Positions 1 through 8,702 of a DNA stretch of 64,000 bases are shown in pieces; position 1 is the stretch's first letter; each line of letters starts with the position of its first letter. The DNA comes from Mucilaginibacter sp. (GTDB taxonomy: Bacteria; Bacteroidota; Bacteroidia; Sphingobacteriales; Sphingobacteriaceae), in contig JAUCSE010000060.1 of assembly GCA_030445275.1 (NCBI GenBank), forward strand, positions 27,837-91,836. Reading direction: 5' to 3'. Position numbers and translations under genes: made by a program. Under the pieces are notes generated by a model. That model made no database searches and had not been told where the DNA came from. It saw only the letters and a list, made by a program, of their open reading frames with translations.

Positions 1-1
1 A

Positions 2-268
2 ACCAGGACCTTTGCCAGGATGATCGTGTCCCTAACCGAAGAAGCGGAAGCCATTAACTGGTACGAGCAGCGCATTGCTGTTGAAACCGATAAAGCCGCC
101 AAAGCCATTATGCAAAATGCCCAGCAAGAGGAGTTTAAACATTTTGGCATGGACCTGGAGTTTTTACTACGCCAGAAACCGGTATGGCGAACCACGCTGC
201 AAGCCATCTTATTTCAAAAGGGCGATATTGTAAAGCTCGGCTCTAAAGGCGAAGAAGCTGCTGAATAA
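2..268 (+). CDS. Encapsulated ferritin-like protein, 3' part (gene starts before the window)
   Basis: The frame is open from base 2, so the ATG at 20 is internal and the true start is off the window. The visible part has the EncFtn signature: an E-x-x-A-x-x-W-Y-x-Q-R block, then a second helix with Q-Q-E-E-x-x-H, then W-R-x-x-L-x-x-x-L-F. In that family these Glu and His residues make the ferroxidase site, which is completed by assembling two subunits into a ring. From memory it resembles the Rhodospirillum rubrum EncFtn core closely. The partner would be an encapsulin shell gene; none follows on this side, so it should lie upstream. The C-terminus ends about 15 residues after the helical core, and I see no clear encapsulin-loading peptide of the L-x-V-G-S-L kind. 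Family call is likely; iron storage in a shell is inference. Confidence 0.72.
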   Translation, partial: TRTFARMIVSLTEEAEAINWYEQRIAVETDKAAKAIMQNAQQEEFKHFGMDLEFLLRQKPVWRTTLQAILFQKGDIVKLGSKGEEAAE

Positions 269-407
269 ATAAACAGCGTTATGCGGTTTCATTCTGCCAA
301 TGTTGATGTTCGGAAGAATAATTTGTATAAAAGAAATGACAACTTTTTTATTTCCTTCCAACACTCATGGTGACAATGCCAACAACGGCATAGGCAATGT
401 TATTGAC

Positions 408-1418
408 TTACCTGCTTGCGCTGGTGTTTAAAAACGGGGCAAGGTTTGTTACCATGGTGGTTTGCAGGGTAGAGTTCCTGAAGGCTTTAAACCTTGTAGA
501 ACCGCCAAAAACAAACAGGTAGTTATTATAAACAGCTGATGATGTTGCCCTCCGCTGTTCCATGTTCGTTTTTAATTTTACAAACTGGTTGGCCGCTATA
601 TCATAATAGCCAATAAAACTTTCATCATCATAACCACCCACAACAAATATCCTGTTACCGCAAGCCGATACACTGTTTGCAGATAAAAACTCCGGAAGCT
701 TACCCAGTTTTTTCCATGTATTTGTTTTAATATCATAAGCATTGATACTGGTTGACTGGCGTTTAGTAAATGCGTCAAGGCCGCCAAATGTATATATAAC
801 ACCATTAACTACGGTGCCGGCAGTCTGCAGGTTCTCAGGCATGTTGGCCAGCTGGGTGAACTTTTTAGCAAGCGGATCAAATTCATATAAAGAGCTCAGC
901 GTACGGCGGCCATCCCTTGTTCCTCCAAAAATATATACTTTATTATTCCATTCTACCGCGCTGCCATAAGTGCTGGCCATTGGGTTTAATATATGCAGGT
1001 TCTCCACTGCCCCGGTTTTAACATCTACCGTTTGTACCCCCTGAAATATCTGGCTCGCGCTTCGTGAACCACCTACACCGCCAATGCCACCCATTACATA
1101 AATTTTCCCGGTAGCCGGTACATAAGCGGCCGAAGTTTGTATTTTATTGCCACGCATATCTGCCAAAACCGACCATTTGTTTACCTGCGGATCATACTTT
1201 AACACGTCTGATGAATAATTATCAAAGCCCTTATAGCCAGCTATGGTATATATATAAGTTCCGTCGGTAACGCTGGTTGTCCAGGTAAGTGGATAGGGCA
1301 GATTGGCCACATTTTTAAAGGTAATGGTTGTATTGGCAGGTTGCGACTGAGCCTGGCTTTGATTTGTATTCAGGCAACTAACTATGACTAATGCGCAAAG
1401 GAGGTTCAGGACTTTCAT
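408..1418 (-). CDS. Secreted Kelch-repeat beta-propeller protein
   Basis: A 336-residue protein with an N-terminal Sec signal peptide (hydrophobic core about residues 5-17, cleavage near Q-S-Q-A-Q). The rest is Kelch repeats of about 48 residues, each with a hydrophobic strand ending in a Gly pair: I-Y-V-M-G-G, V-Y-I-F-G-G, I-Y-T-F-G-G, I-F-V-V-G-G, L-F-V-F-G-G. Such repeats fold as a beta-propeller used for binding; no catalytic motif is visible. It is divergent from the GH3 gene across a 201-bp gap, so a shared role in glycan handling is possible but only inferred. The substrate is unknown. Confidence 0.85.
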   Translation of the reverse strand: MKVLNLLCALVIVSCLNTNQSQAQSQPANTTITFKNVANLPYPLTWTTSVTDGTYIYTIAGYKGFDNYSSDVLKYDPQVNKWSVLADMRGNKIQTSAAYVPATGKIYVMGGIGGVGGSRSASQIFQGVQTVDVKTGAVENLHILNPMASTYGSAVEWNNKVYIFGGTRDGRRTLSSLYEFDPLAKKFTQLANMPENLQTAGTVVNGVIYTFGGLDAFTKRQSTSINAYDIKTNTWKKLGKLPEFLSANSVSACGNRIFVVGGYDDESFIGYYDIAANQFVKLKTNMEQRRATSSAVYNNYLFVFGGSTRFKAFRNSTLQTTMVTNLAPFLNTSASR

Positions 1419-1586
1419 GGCATAAATAAGTTTAAGTGAATTTAACTAATTATTAGATGCTTATAACTATAAATGGTTTAATCATATTATATATTTACCA
1501 TAGCCTGATATACTCTCTTCGCAATCGTTTTCGTAACTTCTGCAACACGCGCAAGGCTTATCGCTCAAAACTTATCGCTTAACCTA

Positions 1587-1594
1587 TATATTTG
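1587..1594 (+). promoter_or_regulatory. -7 promoter box of the GH3 gene
   Basis: TATATTTG matches the Bacteroidetes -7 consensus TAnnTTTG exactly, 25 bases before the GH3 ATG. No convincing -33 TTG lies at the usual 19-21 base spacing, so the call rests on the -7 box and its position. Confidence 0.4.
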
Positions 1595-1619
1595 GAGTAC
1601 TAACCACAATGATATCTGC

Positions 1620-4040
1620 ATGAGAAAAAAGTACTCCCTGCCGCGCATTGGCATGGCATCGGCACTGGTTGCCGGGCTGGCCTTCACAGCATCGGCACAA
1701 CAAAAAAACATTTACCATAAAGGCTGGATCGATTTTAATAAGAACGGCAAAATGGACGTTTTTGAAGATCCATCCCAAACTATTGATAAACGGGTTAATG
1801 ATCTGTTAAGCCAGATGACCGTTGAAGAAAAAACCTGCCAAATGGCTACGCTGTACGGTTACAAACGGGTTTTAAAAGACGAAATGCCCGTACCATCATG
1901 GAAAAACGAAGTTTGGAAGGACGGTATTGCCAATATTGATGAGGAATTGAATAATCTTGTTTCCACAACTGATAGGGCATATACGCAGTATTCCTTTCCT
2001 TATAGCAAACATGCATCAGCTATAAACACCATTCAAAAATGGTTTGTGGAGGAAACCCGCATGGGTATCCCGGTTGATTTTACCAACGAGGGTATACATG
2101 GCCTCAATCATGATCGTGCTACGTCGTTACCGGCCCCTATATCCATCGGCAGTACTTTTGACAAGCAACTGGTACGCCAGGCCGGGCAAACGGTTGGCCG
2201 CGAGGCAAAGGCGCTGGGCTATACCAATGTTTATGCACCTATACTTGACCCCGCCCGCGACCAGCGCTGGGGCCGTGTGGTGGAGTGCTATGGCGAAGAT
2301 CCTTTCCATATTGCTGAGCTGGGTAAACAAATGGTTTTGGGTATACAGGAAGAGGGCGTAGCATCAACCCTGAAGCATTTCGCGGTATACAGCGTGCCAA
2401 AAGGTGGCCGCGATGGTGCTGCCCGTACAGATCCACATGTGGCCCCGCGCGAAATGTACCAGATTTACCTATACCCGTTTCGTCGCGTGATACAGGAAGC
2501 GCATCCTATGGGTGTGATGAGTAGTTATAACGATTGGGATGGTGTACCTATAACGGGCAGCTATTACTTTTTAACTGAGTTGCTGCGCCAGAAATTTGGT
2601 TTTAACGGTTATGTGGTATCTGACAGCGAAGCAGTAGAATACCTGTACTCCAAACACCACGTTGCGGCTAATTATAAAGAAGCGGTAAGACAGGCAGTGG
2701 AGGCCGGATTGAACGTGCGTACCAACTTTACCATGCCGCAAACCTTTATTATGCCGCTACGTGAGCTGATCAAAGAAAATAAGCTATCCATGAAACTTAT
2801 TGATTCGCGTGTGGGCGATGTGTTGCGGGTTAAGTTCCGTTTAGGCTTATTTGATGAACCTTATGTAAAAGACCCTAAATCGGCTGATAAAAAGGTGCAT
2901 ACTGCGGCTGATGATGCCATGTCTCTTCAAATGAACCGCGAATCGATGGTATTGCTTAAAAATCAGGGCGATCTGTTGCCGCTGGATAAAAGCAAGCTTA
3001 AAAATATACTGGTAACCGGTCCGCTGGCTGCCGAAAAAAATTATGCAACCAGTCGTTACGGGCCGTCGCACAACCCGGTTACCAATGTGCTCGATGGTAT
3101 TAAAAACTATGTAGGTTCCGGCGTAAATGTGAGCTACGCCAAAGGCTGCAATGTAGTTGATGCCAGCTGGCCCGAAAGTGAGATCATTGAAACACCGCTT
3201 ACCACACAGGAGCAGGCTGGTATTGATTCGGCTGTGGCACAAGCTAAACAGGCTGATGTGGTGATAGCTGTAGTGGGCGAAGATTTTGAACGGGTGGGTG
3301 AGAGCCTGTCCCGTACCGGTTTAAATTTACCCGGCCGCCAGCTTAAACTGATCCAGGCATTGCAGGCAACCGGCAAACCGGTGGTTATGGTGATGATAAA
3401 CGGGCAACCGCTTACCATTAATTGGGAAAATAAATTTGTACCAGCTATATTGGAGGCCTGGTTCCCCGGCCCGGAAAGCGGACGGGTGATTGCCGAAACC
3501 TTGTTTGGTGATAATAACCCGGGTGGCAAATTGCCCATAACCTTCCCGAAAACTACCGGACAAATTGAGTTTAATTTTCCGTTTAAGCCTGCCTCGCAGG
3601 CAGGTCAGGGCAATGATGGTAACAGTTGGGGTAAAACCAGTGTGAACGGCGCCCTTTATCCTTATGGCTATGGTTTAAGTTATACCAAATTTGAATACAG
3701 TAACCTGCAGGTATCACCCGAAAAAGAGAACTCACAAGGCGATGTTCAGGTAAGTGTTGATGTAACCAACACCGGCAGCCGCAAAGGCGACGATGTAGTA
3801 CAGCTTTATCTGAAGGATGAGGTGAGCAGCGTAACCACTTATGACTATGACCTGCGTGGGTTTGAGCGTGTTAACCTGAACCCTGGTGAAAAGAAGACCG
3901 TTCAGTTCACCCTGCACCCTGATGATCTGGCCATATTGGATAAAAACATGAACTGGACCGTTGAACCAGGCAAATTCCAGGTAATGATTGGCAGTTCGTC
4001 GGTTGATATTAAGTTGAAGAAAGAATTTGAGGTGGAGTAG
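1620..4040 (+). CDS. Secreted glycoside hydrolase family 3 (beta-glucosidase/xylosidase type)
   Basis: An 806-residue enzyme with a Sec signal peptide (cleavage near residue 26, T-A-S-A-Q-Q), so periplasmic or outer-membrane exposed. Residues 38-46 carry an EF-hand-like D-F-N-K-N-G-K-M-D loop, common near the N-terminus of Bacteroidetes GH3 enzymes. The TIM barrel follows (about 55-400) with substrate-binding K252-H253 and the nucleophile D335 in V-V-S-D-S-E. Then come the alpha/beta sandwich with V-G-E-D-F-E-R-V-G-E-S, which probably holds the acid/base Glu, and a fibronectin III-like C-terminal domain (about 690-800). Length is normal for the class. It releases terminal beta-linked sugars; the exact substrate cannot be read from the sequence. 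A ROK regulator lies downstream. Confidence 0.93.
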   Translation: MRKKYSLPRIGMASALVAGLAFTASAQQKNIYHKGWIDFNKNGKMDVFEDPSQTIDKRVNDLLSQMTVEEKTCQMATLYGYKRVLKDEMPVPSWKNEVWKDGIANIDEELNNLVSTTDRAYTQYSFPYSKHASAINTIQKWFVEETRMGIPVDFTNEGIHGLNHDRATSLPAPISIGSTFDKQLVRQAGQTVGREAKALGYTNVYAPILDPARDQRWGRVVECYGEDPFHIAELGKQMVLGIQEEGVASTLKHFAVYSVPKGGRDGAARTDPHVAPREMYQIYLYPFRRVIQEAHPMGVMSSYNDWDGVPITGSYYFLTELLRQKFGFNGYVVSDSEAVEYLYSKHHVAANYKEAVRQAVEAGLNVRTNFTMPQTFIMPLRELIKENKLSMKLIDSRVGDVLRVKFRLGLFDEPYVKDPKSADKKVHTAADDAMSLQMNRESMVLLKNQGDLLPLDKSKLKNILVTGPLAAEKNYATSRYGPSHNPVTNVLDGIKNYVGSGVNVSYAKGCNVVDASWPESEIIETPLTTQEQAGIDSAVAQAKQADVVIAVVGEDFERVGESLSRTGLNLPGRQLKLIQALQATGKPVVMVMINGQPLTINWENKFVPAILEAWFPGPESGRVIAETLFGDNNPGGKLPITFPKTTGQIEFNFPFKPASQAGQGNDGNSWGKTSVNGALYPYGYGLSYTKFEYSNLQVSPEKENSQGDVQVSVDVTNTGSRKGDDVVQLYLKDEVSSVTTYDYDLRGFERVNLNPGEKKTVQFTLHPDDLAILDKNMNWTVEPGKFQVMIGSSSVDIKLKKEFEVE

Positions 4041-4064
4041 AGCCTAAAGCTGAAGGCTATCAGC

Positions 4065-4104
4065 ACAGGATCTTATAACATTGAACAGGATCTTATAACA
4101 TTGA
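4065..4104. repeat. Perfect 20-bp tandem duplication
   Basis: The unit ACAGGATCTTATAACATTGA occurs twice head to tail (4065-4084 and 4085-4104), between the GH3 stop and the small secreted protein. It looks like a recent slippage duplication. It sits 34 bases before the next ATG, so it may lie in that gene's leader. Confidence 0.9.
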
Positions 4105-4137
4105 ACCAATTAAACCATTAAATAAATATCAAGAATT

Positions 4138-4458
4138 ATGAAAAAGTTAACCTACTCCTTATCAATGGCAGTTTTACTGTTCACTGCTACATCGTTCACC
4201 ACGGTTCATCATCAAAACAGCTTTGTCGTAAAAAACAAGCTCACTAAACTTGCCGACGTTGGCGGTGGTTTTATGCACGATGGATACTTTTATCAGGTTA
4301 CCGTTAATAGCGCCAATCGTATAGTGACCAGTGTGGTTGTACAGAACGCACCGTTTACGGTTACAAGTGCCGGTGGCATTTGGGGCCAATCCGGCAATAT
4401 CCATGTAACTGTGTTTTTAAGCGATGGTACTAACTTTGTTTACGAAGGGCCTTTTTAA
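4138..4458 (+). CDS. Small secreted protein of unknown function
   Basis: 106 residues with a clear signal peptide (M-K-K start, hydrophobic core to about residue 20). The mature part is short, beta-rich and rich in Gly, Val and Asn, with one H-D-G-Y-F-Y segment. There is no cysteine and no catalytic motif that I recognise. It follows the GH3 gene by 97 bases on the same strand and is closed by a strong terminator, so it could be the end of the same transcript. I do not recognise the family. Confidence 0.6.
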   Translation: MKKLTYSLSMAVLLFTATSFTTVHHQNSFVVKNKLTKLADVGGGFMHDGYFYQVTVNSANRIVTSVVVQNAPFTVTSAGGIWGQSGNIHVTVFLSDGTNFVYEGPF

Positions 4459-4495
4459 CAATTGGCATTATAACATAATTTAAAGTGATATCCTG

Positions 4496-4532
4496 AAAGC
4501 CTTAAGAAGTTTTAAACTTCTTAAGGCTTTTT
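4496..4532 (+). terminator. Rho-independent terminator after the small secreted protein
   Basis: A near-perfect stem, AAAGCCTTAAGAAGTTT against its complement with almost no extra loop, followed by a short T run. It lies 38 bases after the stop codon. The palindrome is symmetric, so it may stop transcription from both sides. Confidence 0.85.
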
Positions 4533-4647
4533 ACAATATTAGAGGATCTTTCTTAAACTGCTTATTAATACTTGATAGGCCCTCAAAACCGAATAAGGTG
4601 ATAATAGGGGTAATCAGCACCAATTTTTTTATTTATTGTAGGCAATA

Positions 4648-4676
4648 GTTTGATTAATTTTGCCAATTAATCAAAC
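4648..4676. promoter_or_regulatory. Palindromic operator over a -7 box upstream of the ROK gene
   Basis: Arms GTTTGATTAATT and AATTAATCAAAC are perfect 12-bp complements around a 5-bp centre. The box TAATTTTG (4655-4662), an exact match to TAnnTTTG, lies inside the palindrome, so a protein bound here would cover the promoter core. The ROK start codon is 110 bases downstream. An AT-rich palindrome of this size suits a ROK/NagC-type dimer. Autoregulation is inference. Confidence 0.6.
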
Positions 4677-4785
4677 ACTTACTAACTGTAATAATTACAG
4701 TTGTACTTAATTACTTTATTTATATTTTTATACAATTCAAAACACTAAGGCATTGCCTGTTGTAAACCCAATTATTAATTATTGA

Positions 4786-6024
4786 ATGGAACTTGAGAAT
4801 AAAGGCATAAAAGGCAGTCAGCTAAAAAATATGATCATTAAAAAGCTTTATTTTAATAAGGCGATGTCATGTGCGGGGCTGAGTGAGTTGTTTGATAAAA
4901 GTATACCATCCATAGCCAAGGCCGTAAATGAGTTAATGGCCGAAGGTTTTGTGGTTGAGGATGGTTACGCCCCATCCAGCGGTGGGCGCAGGCCGCTTAT
5001 GTACTCGGTAAAAGCAAACGCCATGCATATTTTAGCCATCGCACTTGATCAGCTTACGGCGCGTATCCAGCTTTTTGATCTGCTGAATAACCCGGTGGCC
5101 GATATGTTTACTTTTGAGTTAAAGCTGCTGAATAATGAGGATGCATTGGCTAAATTGACAGAACATATCAATAATTATATTAAAGATACCCGTATCCTTA
5201 AAGAAAAAATTGCAGGTATTGGCATTGGGATGCCCGGGTTTGTAAATGTTACCGAAGGTATAAATTATAGCTATCTGGATGCCGGCGGGCAAAGCTTAAC
5301 TGCCTATCTTACCGCACAAACTGGTATCACTACCTATATTGACAACGACTCAAGTCTGATAGCTCTTGCAGAGCAAAAATTTGGTATAGCCAAATCAAAA
5401 AACGAAGTCATGGTGATTAACTTGGGCTGGGGTATAGGCCTGGGCATGATTGTGAACGGAAAGCTGTTTAGGGGATATAATGGTTTTGCGGGCGAGCTGA
5501 GCCACATTCCTTTATCAGAAGATGGTGCACTTTGCGAGTGTGGCAAGCGCGGCTGCCTGGAAGCCGAAGCATCAATGCTGGTGGTGGCTCAAAAGGCTAT
5601 TGCTGGTATTAAACAGGGGCGTATCACCAGTTTAAAATACAATAGCAATGATAATGATCATTCTAAACTAATGGGTGATGCCGTGCTGGAGGCTGCCAAC
5701 AATGGCGATCAGTTTGCTATTGAACTGCTATCAGATGCGGGATATAAAATAGGGAAAGCTTTGGCCATTCTGATCCATATCATGAACCCTGCTATTATTG
5801 TATTGAGCGGCAGAGGGGCTAAGGTTGCTAAAATATTGATGGCTCCCATACAACAGGCCCTGCATAAATATTGCATTCCCCGGCTAGCCGGCGGTACCGA
5901 ACTGCTGGTGTCTGAACTCGGCTTTGATGCCGAACTGATAGGCGCAGCAGTGTTAGTGATGGAAAACTTTGATAAAACGGTAAAGGCAAAAGTAAGCAAG
6001 GCCGCAAAATCAGCGACAGCATAG
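4786..6024 (+). CDS. ROK family transcriptional regulator (NagC/XylR type)
   Basis: 412 residues. The first ~70 form a MarR-like winged helix ending in S-S-G-G-R-R-P, as in NagC and XylR repressors. The rest is a ROK sugar-kinase fold with G-I-G-M-P-G-F at about residue 145 and the zinc motif C-E-C-G-K-R-G-C-L-E near residues 247-256. ROK regulators bind a sugar or sugar phosphate and release DNA. The palindrome 110 bases upstream suggests autoregulation, and the neighbouring GH3 gene suggests control of oligosaccharide use; both are inference. The 5' leader is long, about 115 bases if the -7 box is used. Confidence 0.88.
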   Translation: MELENKGIKGSQLKNMIIKKLYFNKAMSCAGLSELFDKSIPSIAKAVNELMAEGFVVEDGYAPSSGGRRPLMYSVKANAMHILAIALDQLTARIQLFDLLNNPVADMFTFELKLLNNEDALAKLTEHINNYIKDTRILKEKIAGIGIGMPGFVNVTEGINYSYLDAGGQSLTAYLTAQTGITTYIDNDSSLIALAEQKFGIAKSKNEVMVINLGWGIGLGMIVNGKLFRGYNGFAGELSHIPLSEDGALCECGKRGCLEAEASMLVVAQKAIAGIKQGRITSLKYNSNDNDHSKLMGDAVLEAANNGDQFAIELLSDAGYKIGKALAILIHIMNPAIIVLSGRGAKVAKILMAPIQQALHKYCIPRLAGGTELLVSELGFDAELIGAAVLVMENFDKTVKAKVSKAAKSATA

Positions 6025-6025
6025 G

Positions 6026-6270
6026 GTAGATGTGCAAATGTGCAGATATTAGATGTGCAGATGAAATGAATTAAAAAATTAATAGCGCGTCATTGCGAGG
6101 TACGAAGCAATCTCTACACAGACAGGTCGATCATTAAAGCTCGTTCAGTATAGTATAGAGATTGCTTCGTACCTCGTAATGACGGGGTGTAATTAAAAAT
6201 CAAGGTAATCCAATAATCCTTAGTCAAATCATTTCCATATCTGCACATCCACATATCTGCACATCTATCC
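6026..6270. repeat. Nested inverted repeats between the ROK gene and HMG-CoA lyase
   Basis: The outer layer is made of GATGTGCAGAT-type phrases (6026-6063), with the complement ATCTGCACATC on the far side (about 6235-6268). The right end runs into the 3' end of the HMG-CoA lyase gene. Inside lies a palindrome of the GTCATTGCGAGGTACGAAGC family at 6088-6184, with arms of about 30 bp. No ORF is present. The nesting of one repeat family inside another recurs in this window. Confidence 0.8.
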
Positions 6271-7116
6271 AAACACCTTTCCCGAGTAATCCATAGCTTC
6301 CTGGAATTTAGTCAAATTAAGCCCCAGGTGCTCGTTTTGTGATTGGAGGTATTCAATTAGGCTCTCTGTAGCGATGTTACCTGTAAGGTCATCTGCAGCC
6401 ATCGGGCAGCCACCGTAGCCCTTCAATGCCACATCAAAACGTTTACAACCACTTTTATAGGCCGCATCAATCTTAGGCCGCCAGGTGTCAGGTGTAGAAT
6501 GCAGGTGAATGCCAAATTCAGTTTCCGGGAACTTGTTGCACAGGTCCGGATAAATACTGCTGATCTGAGCCGCTTCAGAAATGCCAATGGTATCGGCAAG
6601 AGCAATGTTATTTATTCCTTCATTAACCAGTTGTTCTGTCCATTGTTCAATAATACCGGTGTTCCATTCATCGCCGTAAGGGTTACCAAAACCCATAGAC
6701 AGGTAAACCAACAGTTTTTTATTGCTGATATCACACAGTTCTTTTATCCGTTTTACGTTATCAAAAGCCTGGGGCAGGGTAGTATTGGTATTACGCAGCT
6801 GAAAAGTTTCTGATATAGAAAACGGATAGCCCAGATAAGTGATCTCTTCATGTTTTACCGCGTCTTCGGCACCGCGATAATTGGCTATAATGGCCAGCAG
6901 TTTTGATTGTGTATTACTAAGATCGAGCTTTTTTAATACTTCGGCTGTATCCTGCAATTGTGGTATAGCCTTAGCCGATACAAAACTCCCAAAATCAATA
7001 GTGTCAAATCCCACCTGTAACAGCAGGTTGATATAAGCCGCCTTGATGTCGGTAGGTATAAAATCATGCAAACCCTGCATTGCATCGCGGGGGCACTCTG
7101 TTATTTTTATGTTCAT
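6265..7116 (-). CDS. Hydroxymethylglutaryl-CoA lyase family protein
   Basis: 283 residues, a TIM-barrel lyase of the HMGL-like family. It has the N-terminal E-C-P-R-D-A-M-Q-G (usually E-x-x-P-R-D-G-L-Q), the metal-binding H-L-H-S-T at about residue 202, and the C-terminal G-Y-G-G-C-P-M-A loop with the catalytic Cys. HMG-CoA lyase splits HMG-CoA to acetoacetate and acetyl-CoA in leucine breakdown. No other leucine genes are nearby, so the substrate rests on family membership. The length fits bacterial MvaB. It is probably a single-gene transcript; the gaps on both sides hold repeats. Confidence 0.85.
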   Translation of the reverse strand: MNIKITECPRDAMQGLHDFIPTDIKAAYINLLLQVGFDTIDFGSFVSAKAIPQLQDTAEVLKKLDLSNTQSKLLAIIANYRGAEDAVKHEEITYLGYPFSISETFQLRNTNTTLPQAFDNVKRIKELCDISNKKLLVYLSMGFGNPYGDEWNTGIIEQWTEQLVNEGINNIALADTIGISEAAQISSIYPDLCNKFPETEFGIHLHSTPDTWRPKIDAAYKSGCKRFDVALKGYGGCPMAADDLTGNIATESLIEYLQSQNEHLGLNLTKFQEAMDYSGKVFG

Positions 7117-7120
7117 TTAA

Positions 7121-7227
7121 GTTTGAGTTATAAGTGGTGGGTTTTGAGTTCAGGACATCAAAACCTGAGATCAAAGTTCCTAATATTTTACTGATAACTC
7201 AAAACTCAGTACTCAAAACTAAAAAAC
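7121..7227. repeat. GAGTTTTGAGT-type inverted phrase repeat
   Basis: The left side has GTTTGAGTTATAAG and GGGTTTTGAGTTC; the right side has AACTCAAAACTCAG and ACTCAAAACT. Together they can fold as one imperfect hairpin between HMG-CoA lyase and the NADH dehydrogenase. The same phrase family recurs at 59175-59275 and 62900-63002. Confidence 0.6.
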
Positions 7228-8541
7228 TCAGTCAACAGTCTTAGGTAAATGCTCATCCTCCGTAAGCCCTTCCTTTTCAAACTTTCGGATAATGAGCCTG
7301 GTACCGCCATTATAGGTAATATAGCTGGATACCCAGTTAATAAACACGATCACTCTATTACGACCTCCCATAAGCGATATCAGGTGTACAAACATCCACA
7401 CCAGCCAGGCAAAAAATCCCTGGAATTTTATCTTACCCAGATCGGCCACGGCTTTGTTGCGGCCAATGGTAGCCAGCGAACCCTTATCATTATATTTAAA
7501 AGGCGTGGTAGGCTCGCCATTGATCAGTTGCAATATGGTTTTACCCACATGCTGCCCCATTTGTATAGCTACCTGCGCCACACCTGGATGCCCTTTTGGT
7601 GTTTCGTCAGTTATCATGGCCGCTACGTCGCCTATGGCAAATATGTTGGTGGTACCCACCACACGGCAAATATTATCAGTTTTTATACGGTTGCCGCGTT
7701 CAATGGCATCTTTATCAATACCCTCGGGTACTACACCCATAACGCCGGCGCTCCAGATCACATTTTTGGTGCGGATGATTTTGCCGCCCTCAAATTTAAT
7801 CTCCTCGCCATCATAACTTTCCACCTTCATGCCTAACAATACTTCAACCCCCATGTGGGTTAAAAATTCCTTTGAAGCGTGTGATGCCTCGTCAGAAAAA
7901 GGCCCCAGTACCTTTGGTAAAAAATCAACCAGGTATACTTTCATATCCTCTTTTTTAAGCTCGGGATAATCCTTGCTCAGGATATGGTTGCGGAGCTCGG
8001 CCAGGGCACCTGATAGCTCCACGCCTGTTGGCCCGGCACCTACCAGTACAAAGGTAAGGTAGGGGTCGCGTTCCTCCTTAGTGGGTTTCAGCAGGGCTTC
8101 TTCTATGTTTTGCAGGATAGAATACCGCAGGTTAAGCGCCTCGGGGATGGATTTCATAGGCATCGAAAACTTTTCGATATCCTTATTGCCAAAAAAGTTG
8201 GTGGTTGATCCAGTGGCTATCACCAGGTAATCATAAGCAATTTGGCCTATAGTGGTTTCAATGATGTTCTTTTCGGTATTTACCTTGCTTACCTCGGCTA
8301 TCCTGAACCTGAAATTCTTCTGGCTTGCAAAGTTTTTACGCAATGAAAAGGCTATGGACTCTGATTCCAGGCTACCGGTAGCAACCTGGTACAAAAGCGG
8401 CTGAAAAGTGTGGTAGTTATGCTTATCGAGCATTAAAACCTCCACGGGCTTATCTGCCAGTTTTTTGGCTACCTGGAGTCCGCCGAAGCCTCCGCCTATA
8501 ATAACTACGAGTGGGAATTTTGAGCTGTCTGTTAAGTTCAT
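7228..8541 (-). CDS. ndh: Type II NADH dehydrogenase (NDH-2)
   Basis: 437 residues. The FAD-binding Rossmann motif G-G-G-F-G-G is near residue 17, the NADH-binding V-G-A-G-P-T-G-V-E near 165, and A-I-G-D-V-A near 300. The C-terminal ~90 residues are hydrophobic and amphipathic (F-A-W-L-V-W-M-F-V-H), the usual membrane anchor. It passes electrons from NADH to quinone without pumping protons, at the inner face of the cytoplasmic membrane. It has its own intergenic borders on both sides, so it is probably monocistronic. Confidence 0.94.
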   Translation of the reverse strand: MNLTDSSKFPLVVIIGGGFGGLQVAKKLADKPVEVLMLDKHNYHTFQPLLYQVATGSLESESIAFSLRKNFASQKNFRFRIAEVSKVNTEKNIIETTIGQIAYDYLVIATGSTTNFFGNKDIEKFSMPMKSIPEALNLRYSILQNIEEALLKPTKEERDPYLTFVLVGAGPTGVELSGALAELRNHILSKDYPELKKEDMKVYLVDFLPKVLGPFSDEASHASKEFLTHMGVEVLLGMKVESYDGEEIKFEGGKIIRTKNVIWSAGVMGVVPEGIDKDAIERGNRIKTDNICRVVGTTNIFAIGDVAAMITDETPKGHPGVAQVAIQMGQHVGKTILQLINGEPTTPFKYNDKGSLATIGRNKAVADLGKIKFQGFFAWLVWMFVHLISLMGGRNRVIVFINWVSSYITYNGGTRLIIRKFEKEGLTEDEHLPKTVD

Positions 8542-8554
8542 TTTACAAGTTGTT

Positions 8555-8640
8555 TAACCCCCTCTAAATCTCCCCAAAGGAGGAGACTTTCAAAAGACAT
8601 TTAAAAACCCTCCCTTCCGGGGAAGGTTGGGAGGGGTTAT
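8555..8640. repeat. C-rich/G-rich inverted repeat
   Basis: AACCCCCTC at 8558-8566 pairs with GAGGGGTT near 8632-8639. Inner CTCCCC/GGAGG and CCTTCC/GGAAGG blocks give further short stems. It lies between ndh and the secDF terminator and has no ORF. Confidence 0.6.
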
Positions 8641-8655
8641 TATATGAAAACAAAA

Positions 8656-8682
8656 AAGGCCCCAAATGTTCTTTGGGGCCTT
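8656..8682 (-). terminator. Terminator of secDF
   Basis: Perfect 11-bp stem AAGGCCCCAAA/TTTGGGGCCTT with a 5-base loop. On the minus strand it is followed by a run of six T, as expected just after the secDF stop at 8703. Confidence 0.9.
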
Positions 8683-8702
8683 GTAAATAAATTAATTAAA
8701 AT

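Noticed and set aside
2847..3538. Overlapping antisense ORFs of 131 and 134 residues in the GH3 gene
   Set aside because: Shadows of a strongly supported gene; no motif and no start signals.
7249..7836. 195-residue antisense ORF in ndh
   Set aside because: It is the mirror of a complete NDH-2 gene and has no family features.
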